Source of the DNA: Streptomyces polyasparticus
GTDB taxonomy: Bacteria > Actinomycetota > Actinomycetes > Streptomycetales > Streptomycetaceae
Assembly (NCBI RefSeq): GCF_014493765.1
Contig: NZ_JACTVJ010000011.1
Span: forward strand, 62,001 to 126,000
Reading direction: 5' to 3'
DNA length: 64,000 bases
Part shown: positions 8,229 to 17,103 of the stretch, one piece after another
Layout of the letters: every line of letters begins with the position of its first letter
Numbering within the stretch: the stretch's first letter is position 1
The notes under the pieces: model-generated
Databases searched by the model: none
Seen by the model: the letters and a program-made list of their open reading frames with translations, nothing else
What the model was told of the DNA's origin: nothing
Position numbers and translations under genes: made by a program

Positions 8229-9801
8229 CGAAGTTGTGCCGCGGCGGCGGACACGACGTCGCCCACTCCAGGGAACGCCCGTAGCCCCAGGGGTCGTCGA
8301 CCTCCACCTCCTTGCCGTACTTGGCGGTCTTCCAGACGTTGTACGCGAACGGCAGCGTGGACAGGCCGAGCAGGAAGGCGCCGATGGTCGAGATGGTGTT
8401 GAGCACCGTGAACCCGTCGGCCGCGAGATAGTCCGCGTACCGCCGTGGCATCCCCTCCGCGCCCAGCCAGTGCTGCACCAGGAACGTGGTGTGGAAGCCG
8501 ACGAAGAGCGTCCAGAACTGGATCTTGCCGAGCCGCTCGTCGAGCATCTTGCCCGTGAACTTCGGCCACCAGAAGAAGAAGCCGCCGAAGGTCGCGAAGA
8601 CCACCGTGCCGAACACCACGTAGTGGAAGTGCGCGACGACGAAGTACGAGTCGGTGACATGGAAGTCGAGGGGCGGCGACGCGAGGATCACCCCCGTCAG
8701 ACCGCCGAACAGGAACGACACCAGGAAGCCGATCGCCCACAGCATCGGTGTCTCGAAGCTCAGCGACCCCTTGAGCATCGTGCCGGTCCAGTTGAAGAAC
8801 TTCACCCCGGTGGGCACCGCGATCAGGAACGACATGAACGAGAAGAACGGAAGCAGCACCGCTCCCGTCGCGAACATGTGGTGCGCCCAGACCACGACCG
8901 ACAGACCGGTGATCGCCATCGTGGCGCCGACCAGCATCACGTAACCGAAGATCGGTTTGCGGCTGAAGACCGGGAGGATCTCCGTGATGATGCCGAAGAA
9001 CGGCAGGGCGATGATGTAGACCTCGGGATGCCCGAAGAACCAGAACAGATGCTGCCAGAGCAGCGCACCGCCGAACTCCGCCTCGAACACCATCGACCCG
9101 AACCGCCGGTCCGCCTCCAGGACGAGCAGCGCGGCCGCGAGCACGGGGAACGCGAGCAGCACCAGGATCGATGTGAACAGGACGTTCCAGGTGAAGATCG
9201 GCATACGGAACATCGTCATGCCGGGCGCCCGCATCCCGATGATCGTCGTCAGGAAGTTCACGGCACCGAGGATCGTGCCGAAGCCGGAGAGCGCGAGGCC
9301 CATGATCCACATGTCGGCGCCGATGCCGGGGGAGCGCTCCAGGCTGTTGAGCGGCGCGTAGGCGAACCAGCCGAAGTTGGCCGGTCCCGAGGGCACGAGC
9401 AGGGAGCCGAGCACGATCAGGCCGCCGAAGAGGAACAGCCAGTACGAGAGCATGTTGAGCCGCGGGAAGGCCACGTCGGGCGAGCCGATCTGCAGCGGCA
9501 TGATCTCGTTGGCGAAGCCCGCGAAGGTCGGCGTCGCGAACAGCAGCAGCATGATCGTGCCGTGCATCGTGAAGGCCTGGTTGAACTCGTTGTTGCTCAT
9601 CAGCTGCAGGCCGGGGCGGGCGAGTTCGGCCCGCATCATCAGGGCCATCAGACCGGCGATCAGGAAGAAGGCGAACGAGGTGATCAGGTAGAGATGCCCG
9701 ATCTTCTTGTGGTCGGTGGTCGTCAGCCAGTCGACGACGACCCGTCCGGGCCGCCGCACCGGAGCCGCGTCGGCGACCTCCTGCACCGTGTCCGTCCCCA
9801 T
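8104..9801 (-). CDS. ctaD: Cytochrome c oxidase subunit I (orphan copy)
   Basis: 565 residues from ATG 9801 (GAGGGGG ribosome site). Twelve-helix haem-copper oxidase core. The haem a His is in [14 protein letters not shown] supplies the CuB His, proton-path Glu and the Tyr of the His-Tyr crosslink; VVWAHHMF supplies the two further CuB His; [10 protein letters not shown] supplies the haem ligands. The D-channel [10 protein letters not shown] motif is intact. It should reduce oxygen at the plasma membrane as part of an aa3 oxidase. No ctaC, ctaE, ctaF or qcr genes are nearby, so this is a stand-alone second copy, as many Streptomyces have. The 3' end overlaps the convergent WYL regulator by 125 bp. 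Confidence 0.96.
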   Translation of the reverse strand: MGTDTVQEVADAAPVRRPGRVVVDWLTTTDHKKIGHLYLITSFAFFLIAGLMALMMRAELARPGLQLMSNNEFNQAFTMHGTIMLLLFATPTFAGFANEIMPLQIGSPDVAFPRLNMLSYWLFLFGGLIVLGSLLVPSGPANFGWFAYAPLNSLERSPGIGADMWIMGLALSGFGTILGAVNFLTTIIGMRAPGMTMFRMPIFTWNVLFTSILVLLAFPVLAAALLVLEADRRFGSMVFEAEFGGALLWQHLFWFFGHPEVYIIALPFFGIITEILPVFSRKPIFGYVMLVGATMAITGLSVVVWAHHMFATGAVLLPFFSFMSFLIAVPTGVKFFNWTGTMLKGSLSFETPMLWAIGFLVSFLFGGLTGVILASPPLDFHVTDSYFVVAHFHYVVFGTVVFATFGGFFFWWPKFTGKMLDERLGKIQFWTLFVGFHTTFLVQHWLGAEGMPRRYADYLAADGFTVLNTISTIGAFLLGLSTLPFAYNVWKTAKYGKEVEVDDPWGYGRSLEWATSCPPPRHNFVTLPRIRSESPAFDLHHPKFAAFQRATNPVPEPGRGDHDSA

Positions 9802-10252
9802 CGCTGCCCCCTCGCGTCGTGACGTTCCGGGCCTCGGGCACTGGCCATGATGCTCGCGTTGCCCCCGACTCCAACAGGGGGCGTACGCACGGGAGTACAT
9901 GCGCGCGGTGAGTGGAATGTAGAGATCCGGTGTGAATCGGTAGGGGAACCATGAATTCCTTATGGCCCGTCAAGTCCCCGGCGCGGGACCCGGATCGCTA
10001 TTACGGGACAATCACGGACTGCCGCACTCCCCGGAATTCACCGGAAGGCAAACGACCTTTACGAGTACCCCCGGAGAGAATTCGGAACCCCTCGTTCGTG
10101 TGAAGAGCAACCGGATAAACCGGTGTAGTGAAGCTGTGACACAAGCGTGACCGCCGGGGGACAGGTGACGCTTGGTGTGCACATGAAGAGCCGCGCCCCG
10201 GACCTTCGGTATCGGCTTCCCACTTGGTCGCGCGGACGCCTACGGTGGCCGT
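9802..10252. other. Divergent intergenic region between ctaD and I78 inhibitor gene
   Basis: About 450 bp without a convincing gene. It is relatively AT-rich for the genome around 9950-10150. A 50-codon frame (9951-10103) starts beside GGGGAA but contains two TTA codons and has no recognisable product, so it was not called. The region should carry promoters for both neighbours; no operator was recognised. Confidence 0.5.
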
Positions 10253-10468
10253 ATGGCACCGATACCCACGCCCGGATCAGGACCTCAGGACAGCCTGGAG
10301 ACCTACGTAGGCCTCGACGCCCAGAGCGCGGAGCAGCGGGCCCGCGAGCGCGGCTGGAGCACGGTCAGAAAGCTCCCGCCGGGCGCCATCATCACCATGG
10401 AGTACCTCGAGGGGCGGCTGAACTTCGAGGTCGCGAACGGCGCGGTGACGCGCTGTTGGAAGGGCTGA
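10253..10468 (+). CDS. Peptidase inhibitor I78 family protein
   Basis: 71 residues, ATG start. The chain SLETYVGLDAQSAEQRARERGW then VRKLPPGAIITMEYLEGRLNFEVANGAVTRCWKG matches the small I78 inhibitor fold, including the terminal strand with NFEV and a late Cys. There is no signal peptide, so it is probably intracellular or released. The family inhibits serine peptidases such as subtilisins in vitro; the target here is unknown. It is a single gene ending in a strong bidirectional terminator shared with the PAP2 gene. Confidence 0.85.
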   Translation: MAPIPTPGSGPQDSLETYVGLDAQSAEQRARERGWSTVRKLPPGAIITMEYLEGRLNFEVANGAVTRCWKG

Positions 10469-10510
10469 GGCACCCGCACCCCTCCGCCTCTGCATCTGTC
10501 TCCGCACGGC

Positions 10511-10541
10511 GAAGGCCCCGGCTCGATGAGCCGGGGCCTTC
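10511..10541. terminator. Bidirectional intrinsic terminator
   Basis: A perfect 14-bp stem (10511-10524 with 10528-10541) with a 3-base GAT loop lies between convergent genes. The arms begin and end in GAA/TTC, giving partial T tracts on both strands. It probably ends transcripts of the I78 gene and the PAP2 gene. Confidence 0.85.
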
Positions 10542-10598
10542 TGCGCGGGGAGGTTGTGCGTACCGGCCCCGCAGTCCGTGGAGTGTGCGGTGAGCGCC

Positions 10599-11636
10599 TC
10601 AGCTCCCCGTGACCGGGCTCGCCGAGGTGGAACGGGCGACCCGCTCCGGGTGCTGCGGCCGCCGGCTGACGACCGGTGCGGCGGGGCTGCGCTCCGACCG
10701 TACGGGCGTGGCGGCGGCGCGGTCCTGGCGTGCCGCGTGGGTGCGCAGGCCACGCGTCGGATGCACCGTCGCGGTGATCGGCTCGCGTGCGGCGGCCGGC
10801 ACCTCGTCGTCGGCGGGCGTGCGCTGCGGGAACATCGCGGGCACCCCGGCGGGCAGTGCACGCGCCGCGGCGCGGCGCTCGCGGAGCCGGTCGCGCAGCG
10901 CGAAGATCCAGGCCTCGGCCCGTGCCACCAGGGGCTCGAACCAGGGCAGCGCGAGCAGGATGAGCAGACCGGCGGCCCAGCCCAGCATCACGTCGCTGAG
11001 CCAGTGCGTGCCGAGGTACACGGTGCTGAGGCCGACGCCGAGCGCCACGATCGCGGAGATGGCCGACAGATAGCGGCGGGTGCGCTGGCTGGAGGCAAGG
11101 TACGCGAGGATGCCCCAGGTCACGACCGCGTTGGCGGTGTGGCCGGAGGGGAATATATCGCCGTTGCCGAAGTGCCACATCTCGTTGGAACCGATGGCGG
11201 TGGCGTAGTGCGGCCCGAGCCGGCCCATGCCGATCTTGGCGGCGCCCACGGTGATGTTGAGCAGCAGCAGGGACGTGCCGAGCATCAGGAGCGGACGCAG
11301 CGTGTGCTGCCGCCAGGAGCGCCAGCCCAGCCAGGCCAGGACCATCACGGCGGTGGGGCCGCGCTGGCCGAGCACCACGTAGTAGTCGATCCAGGCGTGC
11401 AGCCCCGACCACTGCTCGTAGGGCCGGAAGAACATCAGCTGCCAGTCGAGCCTGACGAGCCAGGTGGTGTTGATGACGGCCACGACGATGAGCCCGTAGA
11501 ACACCAGGGTCGAGCCGAGAAGCACGATCCGGTGCGGACTCATCCGCGGAACATCGAGGTTCTGCGGCCGCTCAGGCTCACGGTCCAGACGGGCGAAGAG
11601 CCGGTCCAGACGGGTGAGGTTTTGTTCGGTACGCAC
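10599..11636 (-). CDS. PAP2-family membrane phosphatase
   Basis: 345 residues from GTG 11636. Five to six membrane helices (about 35-240) carry the three phosphatase motifs: KIGMGRLGP in place of KX6RP, PSGHT, and STVYLGTHWLSDV, which holds the catalytic His and Asp. In motif 1 the usual final RP is GP, a variant worth noting. A roughly 100-residue Arg/Pro/Ala-rich cytoplasmic tail follows. It probably dephosphorylates a lipid pyrophosphate or phosphatidate at the membrane. The 217-bp gap to the upstream mannosyltransferase contains an AT-rich stretch that can hold its own promoter. Confidence 0.87.
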   Translation of the reverse strand: MRTEQNLTRLDRLFARLDREPERPQNLDVPRMSPHRIVLLGSTLVFYGLIVVAVINTTWLVRLDWQLMFFRPYEQWSGLHAWIDYYVVLGQRGPTAVMVLAWLGWRSWRQHTLRPLLMLGTSLLLLNITVGAAKIGMGRLGPHYATAIGSNEMWHFGNGDIFPSGHTANAVVTWGILAYLASSQRTRRYLSAISAIVALGVGLSTVYLGTHWLSDVMLGWAAGLLILLALPWFEPLVARAEAWIFALRDRLRERRAAARALPAGVPAMFPQRTPADDEVPAAAREPITATVHPTRGLRTHAARQDRAAATPVRSERSPAAPVVSRRPQHPERVARSTSASPVTGS

Positions 11637-11853
11637 TCAATCGACGTTACAGCGAGTGAGCTGGGCGCTAGGCCGAATCAGTGGCTTTGTGATGACGATG
11701 TGATGTGGGATTGATCTCAGGAGGACCTTTATTCCCGCGGTCCTTCGAATAGCGCGGGACCTTCGACTCCTATTCCATTGATCATTTCACTGCCGTTTTC
11801 CACACCCGGTTCGAATTCGTTCACCGCTAATCAGTACGGATTTTCCCTGCCGA

Positions 11854-13014
11854 TCACGGGGGGCCCGAGCCGTTCAGCCAAAGCGCCCCATACGCCGCAG
11901 ATGCCGCAGCTGCGACGCTGAGCACCAGCGCCGACCTGGACGTTCGCAGCCGCGCCAGGGCGACGGCGAGCGGCAGCAGGAGCGGGAAGGCCGGCATCAG
12001 AAGGCGCGGCTTGGACCCGAAGTAGCCGGAGGCGCAGAGCGCGAGCGCGAGCACGATGCCCGTGTAGACAAGGAGCGGCACCGGCTGCTTCTGCCGTACG
12101 CCCGTCACGTAGAGCCAGATCACCGCCGCGACCCCGGCGATCAGACCGAGACCGGCGAGCGCCGACGGGAATGACGTGAACCTTTCGCCGATGAACCGCG
12201 CGAAGGCGTACCCGAAGTCGAAGCCGTTGCCCCACTGCTTCTGTACGTCGAGGTAGCCGAAGAGCCCGCCGCCCGTCTTCTGTCCGACCCACAGCACGTA
12301 CCCGGCCGCACCCAGCGGGGCGAGCACCGCGCCGAGCACCATCCGCCAGGGCGCCCTGCGCTCCCGTACGACGAAGAGGACCGCCGCGACCCACAGTGCC
12401 GCCACCACCGCCATGCCCACGGGCCGGGTCAGGCCGGCGAGCGCGGCGAGCAGACCGGCGCTCACCCAGCGCTCGCGCAGGACCGCGTACAGCGACCAGG
12501 CGGCCAGCGCCGTGAACAGGGACTCGCTGTACGCCATCGACTGCACGATCCCGACCGGCAGGACGGCCCACAGCGCGACGGCGCAGACCCCGGCCCGCCT
12601 CCCGTACAGCCGGTCGGCGATCAGGAAGATCCCCCAGGCCGCCGCGAGCGAGGCCAGCCAGGCGACCACCATCCCGGCGTCCGCGTACGACAGCGGGCTG
12701 ACCGCCGAGAGCGCGCGCTCCAGCCAGGGCAGCAGCGGGAAGAACGCGAGATTCGAGTGGACCGTGCCGTCGGGCAGCGTGGTCGACCAGCCGTAGCCGT
12801 GCTCGGCGACGCGGGTGTACCAGAGCGAGTCCCAGCGGGCGGTGAGCAGGGTGTGCGGGCTCTTGCCCGAGCCCAGGCACCACAGCGCGAGCGCCAGGAG
12901 ACCGAGTGCGCGCACCCCGGCGTAGACGAGCAGCGCGGGCGCCGCGTGCCGCAGCGCGCGGGCCACGCGTCCGCTGGTGGGGGGCCGCTCAGCACGGCGA
13001 TCAAGGTCGGTCAC
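11854..13014 (-). CDS. PIG-V-like mannosyltransferase, integral membrane
   Basis: About 386 residues from GTG 13014; no clear ribosome site, so the start is tentative. Around ten membrane helices are present. The first extracytoplasmic loop has ARWDSLWYTRVAEHGY, with the WDS/DxxY acidic signature of GT-C PIG-V-like enzymes, followed by FFPLLPWLERALSAV and AVLPVGIVQSMAYSESLFT. It would transfer a sugar from a polyprenyl-phosphate donor outside the membrane. It is divergent from an MFS exporter. The C-terminus is unusually Ala-rich. Confidence 0.85.
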   Translation of the reverse strand: MTDLDRRAERPPTSGRVARALRHAAPALLVYAGVRALGLLALALWCLGSGKSPHTLLTARWDSLWYTRVAEHGYGWSTTLPDGTVHSNLAFFPLLPWLERALSAVSPLSYADAGMVVAWLASLAAAWGIFLIADRLYGRRAGVCAVALWAVLPVGIVQSMAYSESLFTALAAWSLYAVLRERWVSAGLLAALAGLTRPVGMAVVAALWVAAVLFVVRERRAPWRMVLGAVLAPLGAAGYVLWVGQKTGGGLFGYLDVQKQWGNGFDFGYAFARFIGERFTSFPSALAGLGLIAGVAAVIWLYVTGVRQKQPVPLLVYTGIVLALALCASGYFGSKPRLLMPAFPLLLPLAVALARLRTSRSALVLSVAAAASAAYGALWLNGSGPP

Positions 13015-13238
13015 GGGCTCGATTATGGGCGCCGCCCCTCGCGCGGCCCGAACCGCATGCACCCTCTGTGCGTGTATAGGGCGAAGAAGGGTGGTGTATG
13101 CCACAGGCAGTCGCGTGCACACGTGAGAGATGGACCACGCGCACCACCAGTGAACTGACGTAATCTGACGGCTCACTCGCGAACGCGCCGGTACGGCCCC
13201 ACACCGACGGCAGCGCACGAGGCCCACTGGAGGTACGG

Positions 13239-14891
13239 ATGAGCGGGACGACCACGGCTGCCGCGCGGCGGTCCTCGGCCGTTGCCCGGCGTCTGTGCCC
13301 CGAGGGCGGTGCCAACCGCTGGGTCGTCCTGATCGTCCTGTGTGTCTCCCTGGCGATCGTCGCGATCGACTCGACCGTGCTGCATGTCGCGGTCCCCGCC
13401 GTCACCGAGGACCTCAAGCCGGGCGGCATCCAGCTCCTGTGGATCGTGGATGCCTATCCGCTCGTCTGCGCCGCGCTCCTGATCCTGTTCGGCACGCTGG
13501 GCGACCGCGTCGGCCGGCGCAAGGTCCTGCTGCTCGGATACGGCCTGTTCGGCGTCGCCTCCGCGATGGCGGCGCTCGCCGACTCGCCCCACCTCCTGAT
13601 CGCCGCCCGTGCGCTGCTCGGCGTCGGCGGCGCGATGATCATGCCCGCCACCCTCTCGATCGTCCGCCAGGTCTTCCCCGACCGGCGCGAACGGGCCGTC
13701 GCCATCGGTGTGTGGACCGCCGTCGCCGCGATCGGCGCCGCCGCGGGACCGCTGCTCGGCGGCTTCCTGCTCGAGCACTTCTGGTGGGGCGCGGTCTTCC
13801 TGATCAACATCCCGCTGATGTTCGCCAGCCTCTTCGTCGGCCGCTGGCTGCTGCCCGAATCGACCGGCGACCGCGACGGGCCGTGGGACGTGGTCGGCGC
13901 GCTGATGGCGGCCGGCGGACTCTTCGGCGTCGTCATGGGAGTCAAGCGTGCGGGCGGCGGCGAGGGCGTGCTCAGCGCGATGACCCTCGTACCGTTGGTC
14001 GTCGGCGCGCTGCTGCTGGTCCTCTTCGTCCGCAGGCAGCGCCGCCGGAAGCATCCGCTCGTCGATCTGTCGATGTTCTCGCGGCCCGCATTCGGCACCT
14101 CGGTCAGCTGCATCGTCCTCGCGATGCTCGCGCTTGTCGGCCTGATGCTGATCGCCGCCCAGTACCTGCAGCTTGTCCTCGGCCTCTCGCCGCTGGAGAC
14201 CGGTCTGCGGATGGTGCCCCTGACGCTCGCCGCGATGGCGGGCGGCCTGGTCGGCTCGCGGCTGCTGCCCCGGGTCGGACCGCGCGCCATGGTCGCCTCC
14301 GGCTTCTGTCTGACCGCGGCCGCCGTCCTCGTCCTCACCTTCCTCGGCCACAAGGACCAGCCGGTCCTGATGCTCGTCGGCTTCGTGCTGCTCGGCTTCG
14401 GTCTGCAGACCACGCTCTTCGGCAGTTACGAGTCGATGCTCAGCGAGGCGCCGCCGGGGCAGGCGGGCGGCGCGGCCGCCATCGGCGAGACCTCGTACCA
14501 GCTCGGCGGCGGCATGGGCATAGCGCTGCTCGGCAGCGTGATGAACGCGGCGTACGCACCCGGCCTCGAGTCCGCGACCGGGGTCCCGTCCTCGGCGCGG
14601 GCCGCCGCGGAGAACTCTCTCGGCCAGGCGTACGAGGTGGCGCACTCCCTCGGCGGTTCCGCGGGAGCCTCCCTGCGGGCGGCCGCGCGGGACTCGTTCG
14701 TGAACGGACTGCACGTCACGCTGATGGTCAGCGCGGGCCTGCTGCTGCTCGGTGCGGTGGCGGCGCTGCGGTTGCCGCGGGCGATGGCGTGCGGGGAGTC
14801 GTGCGACGCGGACGATGCGGTGGTGGCGATTCCGTCGCCGGCAGCCTCGCGTGAGTCCGCTTCCCGGGCGCCTGCTCGGTCGCGGGGCTGA
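13239..14891 (+). CDS. MFS drug exporter, DHA2 (EmrB/QacA) family, 14 TMS
   Basis: 550 residues. ATG 13239 lies 5 bases after GGAGG. Fourteen hydrophobic segments are visible. DHA2 landmarks include AIVAIDSTVLHVAVPAVTEDL in helix 1, GDRVGRRKVLL (motif A), and GPLLGGFLLEHFWWGAVFLINIP (motif C). It is a proton-coupled exporter of drugs or lipophilic compounds. No TetR or MarR regulator is adjacent; the 224-bp divergent region upstream must carry its promoter. The C-terminal tail of about 40 residues is polar and Ser/Ala/Arg-rich. Confidence 0.93.
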   Translation: MSGTTTAAARRSSAVARRLCPEGGANRWVVLIVLCVSLAIVAIDSTVLHVAVPAVTEDLKPGGIQLLWIVDAYPLVCAALLILFGTLGDRVGRRKVLLLGYGLFGVASAMAALADSPHLLIAARALLGVGGAMIMPATLSIVRQVFPDRRERAVAIGVWTAVAAIGAAAGPLLGGFLLEHFWWGAVFLINIPLMFASLFVGRWLLPESTGDRDGPWDVVGALMAAGGLFGVVMGVKRAGGGEGVLSAMTLVPLVVGALLLVLFVRRQRRRKHPLVDLSMFSRPAFGTSVSCIVLAMLALVGLMLIAAQYLQLVLGLSPLETGLRMVPLTLAAMAGGLVGSRLLPRVGPRAMVASGFCLTAAAVLVLTFLGHKDQPVLMLVGFVLLGFGLQTTLFGSYESMLSEAPPGQAGGAAAIGETSYQLGGGMGIALLGSVMNAAYAPGLESATGVPSSARAAAENSLGQAYEVAHSLGGSAGASLRAAARDSFVNGLHVTLMVSAGLLLLGAVAALRLPRAMACGESCDADDAVVAIPSPAASRESASRAPARSRG

Positions 14892-14910
14892 GGAGCGCCT
14901 GCGGTGGGCT

Positions 14911-15006
14911 TTTCTCCCACCCCGCCCCTTCCCGAAACCGGGGCCGCGCCCCGGACCCCCTCATCCGAACTTCGTTCGGATCTGCTCAAACGCCGCAGGG
15001 GCTGGA
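14911..15006. repeat. Streptomyces-type intergenic repeat element
   Basis: The stretch has the familiar streptomycete intergenic pattern: a C-rich block (CCCGCCCCTTCCCG), a GGGGCCGCGCCCC inverted repeat, a hairpin with arms ATCCGAAC and GTTCGGAT (14963-14981), then CAAACGCCGCAGGGGCTGG. It lies 20 bp after the MFS stop and may act as a terminator. A shorter relative occurs near 27858-27870. Confidence 0.7.
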
Positions 15007-15089
15007 TGGCAGGGACCGAGTGCTAACGTCGGCGGCGCACCGTAACTATCAGCGCTAGTTTGACTGCCCGCACCCCCGGGAGGCCGGTC

Positions 15090-16277
15090 ATGTCCGCATC
15101 CGCAGCACCCCCGTTCGACCCCCGCGACCCCCTCGGCATCGACGATCTCCTCGACCCCGAGGACCTCGCCATCCGGGACACGGTGCGCACCTGGGCCGCC
15201 GACCGCGTACTGCCGTACGTCGCCGACTGGTACGAGAAGGGCGAGCTGCCGGGCATCCATGACCTCGCGCGCGAACTCGGCGGGATCGGCGCGCTCGGGA
15301 TGTCGCTCACCGGCTACGGCTGCGCGGGCGCGAGCGCCGTCCAGTACGGACTCGCCTGCCTCGAGCTCGAGGCCGCCGACTCCGGGATCCGCTCCCTCGT
15401 CTCCGTACAGGGCTCGCTCGCGATGTACGCGATCTGGAAGTACGGCTCCGAGGAGCAGAAGCAGCAGTGGCTGCCGCGGATGGCGGCGGGCGAGGCCATC
15501 GGCTGCTTCGGCCTGACCGAACCCGACCACGGCTCCGACCCGGCGGGCATGCGCACGTACGCCAAGAAGGACGGCACCGACTGGGTGCTCACCGGGCGCA
15601 AGATGTGGATCACGAACGGCTCGGTCGCGAAGGTCGCCGTCGTCTGGGCGCAGACCGACGACGGGGTGCGCGGCTTCGTCGTCCCCACCGACAGTCCGGG
15701 ATTCTCCGCCCCCGAGATCAAGCACAAGTGGTCGCTGCGCGCCTCCGTCACCAGCGAGCTGGTGATGGACGAGGTCCGGCTGCCCGCCGACGCCGTACTG
15801 CCGGAGGTCACCGGCCTGCGCGGACCGCTGAGCTGCCTCAGCCACGCCCGCTACGGCATCGTCTGGGGTGCGATGGGAGCGGCCCGAGCGAGCTTCGAGT
15901 CGGCGCTGGAATACGCCAGGACGCGTGAGCAGTTCGGGAAGCCCATCGGGGGCTTCCAGCTCACCCAGGCCAAGCTCGCGGACATGGCCGTCGAACTGCA
16001 CAAGGGGATTCTGCTCGCGCACCATCTGGGCCGCCGGATGGACGCCGGGCGGCTGCGGCCCGAGCAGGTCAGCTTCGGCAAGCTCAACAATGTGCGCGAG
16101 GCCATCGAGATCTGCCGGACCTCGCGCACCATCCTGGGGGCGAACGGGATTTCGCTGGAGTACCCCGTGATGCGCCATGCGACGAATCTCGAATCGGTGC
16201 TCACGTACGAAGGCACCGTGGAGATGCATCAGTTGGTGCTCGGCAAGGCGCTCACCGGGCTCGACGCCTTCCGCTGA
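15090..16277 (+). CDS. Acyl-CoA dehydrogenase, glutaryl-CoA dehydrogenase type
   Basis: 395 residues. ATG 15090 follows GGGAGG by 6 bases. It has the N-terminal helical domain, the central beta domain with CFGLTEPDHGSDPAGM and WITNGSVAKV, and the C-terminal domain with REQFGKPIGGFQLTQAKLADM. The C-terminus TYEGTVEMHQLVLGKALTG carries the catalytic Glu in the glutaryl-CoA dehydrogenase position. It would oxidise (and perhaps decarboxylate) glutaryl-CoA in lysine or tryptophan breakdown, with FAD. No ETF genes are near. It is monocistronic and convergent with the SepF paralogue. Confidence 0.92.
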   Translation: MSASAAPPFDPRDPLGIDDLLDPEDLAIRDTVRTWAADRVLPYVADWYEKGELPGIHDLARELGGIGALGMSLTGYGCAGASAVQYGLACLELEAADSGIRSLVSVQGSLAMYAIWKYGSEEQKQQWLPRMAAGEAIGCFGLTEPDHGSDPAGMRTYAKKDGTDWVLTGRKMWITNGSVAKVAVVWAQTDDGVRGFVVPTDSPGFSAPEIKHKWSLRASVTSELVMDEVRLPADAVLPEVTGLRGPLSCLSHARYGIVWGAMGAARASFESALEYARTREQFGKPIGGFQLTQAKLADMAVELHKGILLAHHLGRRMDAGRLRPEQVSFGKLNNVREAIEICRTSRTILGANGISLEYPVMRHATNLESVLTYEGTVEMHQLVLGKALTGLDAFR

Positions 16278-16346
16278 GAGCCGGTCCTGGGGCCCGGGCG
16301 GCTCCGGAGGGACCGGGTCGGTGGCCGGTTCCTCCGCCGAGCCGCG

Positions 16347-16802
16347 TCAGCTCTGGTTGAAGAAGCCGTCAGCGGGGCGGGCCGTGGACTCGCCGTTGAC
16401 GATCTGGGTGTTGGCCGGGGTCAGCAGGAAGACCCGGCCCGCCACACGCTCGATGGAGCCGCGCAGCCCGAAGGTCAGGCCGGCCGCGAAGTCCACCACG
16501 CGCTTGGCGTCGGAGGGCTCCATCGACGTGAGGTTCATGATGACGGGCACGCCGTCGCGGAACAGCTCACCGATGCCGCGGGCGTCGCGGAAGCTGTCCG
16601 GTGTCACGGTGCCGATGCGCCGGCCCTGCTCCTCGGCGGTCTGCGACGCGACGCGGACCCGTGGGTCGGTGACCCAGGAGTTGTCCGTACGGGACTCCTC
16701 GACCGAGTCGGCCGCGTCGTCGTCGTATCCGTCGTAGTAACGCTCGTCATCGTTGTCGTCGACGAGGCCAAGCCAGGCGCTTGCCTTACGTACCGATCCC
16801 AT
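16347..16802 (-). CDS. SepF-like cell division protein (paralogue)
   Basis: 151 residues, ATG 16802, with a strong GAGGAGG ribosome site. An N-terminal acidic linker ([16 protein letters not shown]) leads to the SepF core: [64 protein letters not shown]. SepF proteins bind FtsZ and membranes. Streptomyces have one SepF beside ftsZ and two extra SepF-like proteins (SflA, SflB) that affect branching and polar growth. Because there is no division cluster here, this is one of the paralogues; from remembered gene order, SflA (SCO1749) is more likely than SflB. It is divergent from the gene with a Cys-rich tail. Confidence 0.88.
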   Translation of the reverse strand: MGSVRKASAWLGLVDDNDDERYYDGYDDDAADSVEESRTDNSWVTDPRVRVASQTAEEQGRRIGTVTPDSFRDARGIGELFRDGVPVIMNLTSMEPSDAKRVVDFAAGLTFGLRGSIERVAGRVFLLTPANTQIVNGESTARPADGFFNQS

Positions 16803-17103
16803 GGACGCCTCCTCTCACAGCGGTTCTTCAACTCCGCACGTGCCCCTATGGTCGTCCATGATGCTCAGCGGGCTCCGCGTTGACCCAGCCGTTTTTCGCT
16901 GCGTCAGGGGTTTGTGACGGTACTGGTGCAGAACGTACTCCCCATTCCCCAAGGGTCCTGACGGGCACGGCTGCTGACAGTGAGTGAAATAGTATTTGTT
17001 GTGGCGTACGGGTGATACCGGCGTGTCGTGGAGAACCTGTGGGCGATTGCCGCTGGTGGGTACGATGCGGCTCACTCCAAGCGACCTCACGGGGGAAGTC
17101 GAC

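Noticed and set aside
9951-10103. 50-codon frame beginning at ATG 9951
   Set aside because: It has a GGGGAA before it but contains two TTA codons, no recognisable product and no GC3 bias, so it is probably part of a promoter region.
13173-14714. 513-codon minus-strand frame
   Set aside because: Antisense to the 14-helix MFS gene; the product is hydrophilic Asp/Arg/Gln-rich noise.
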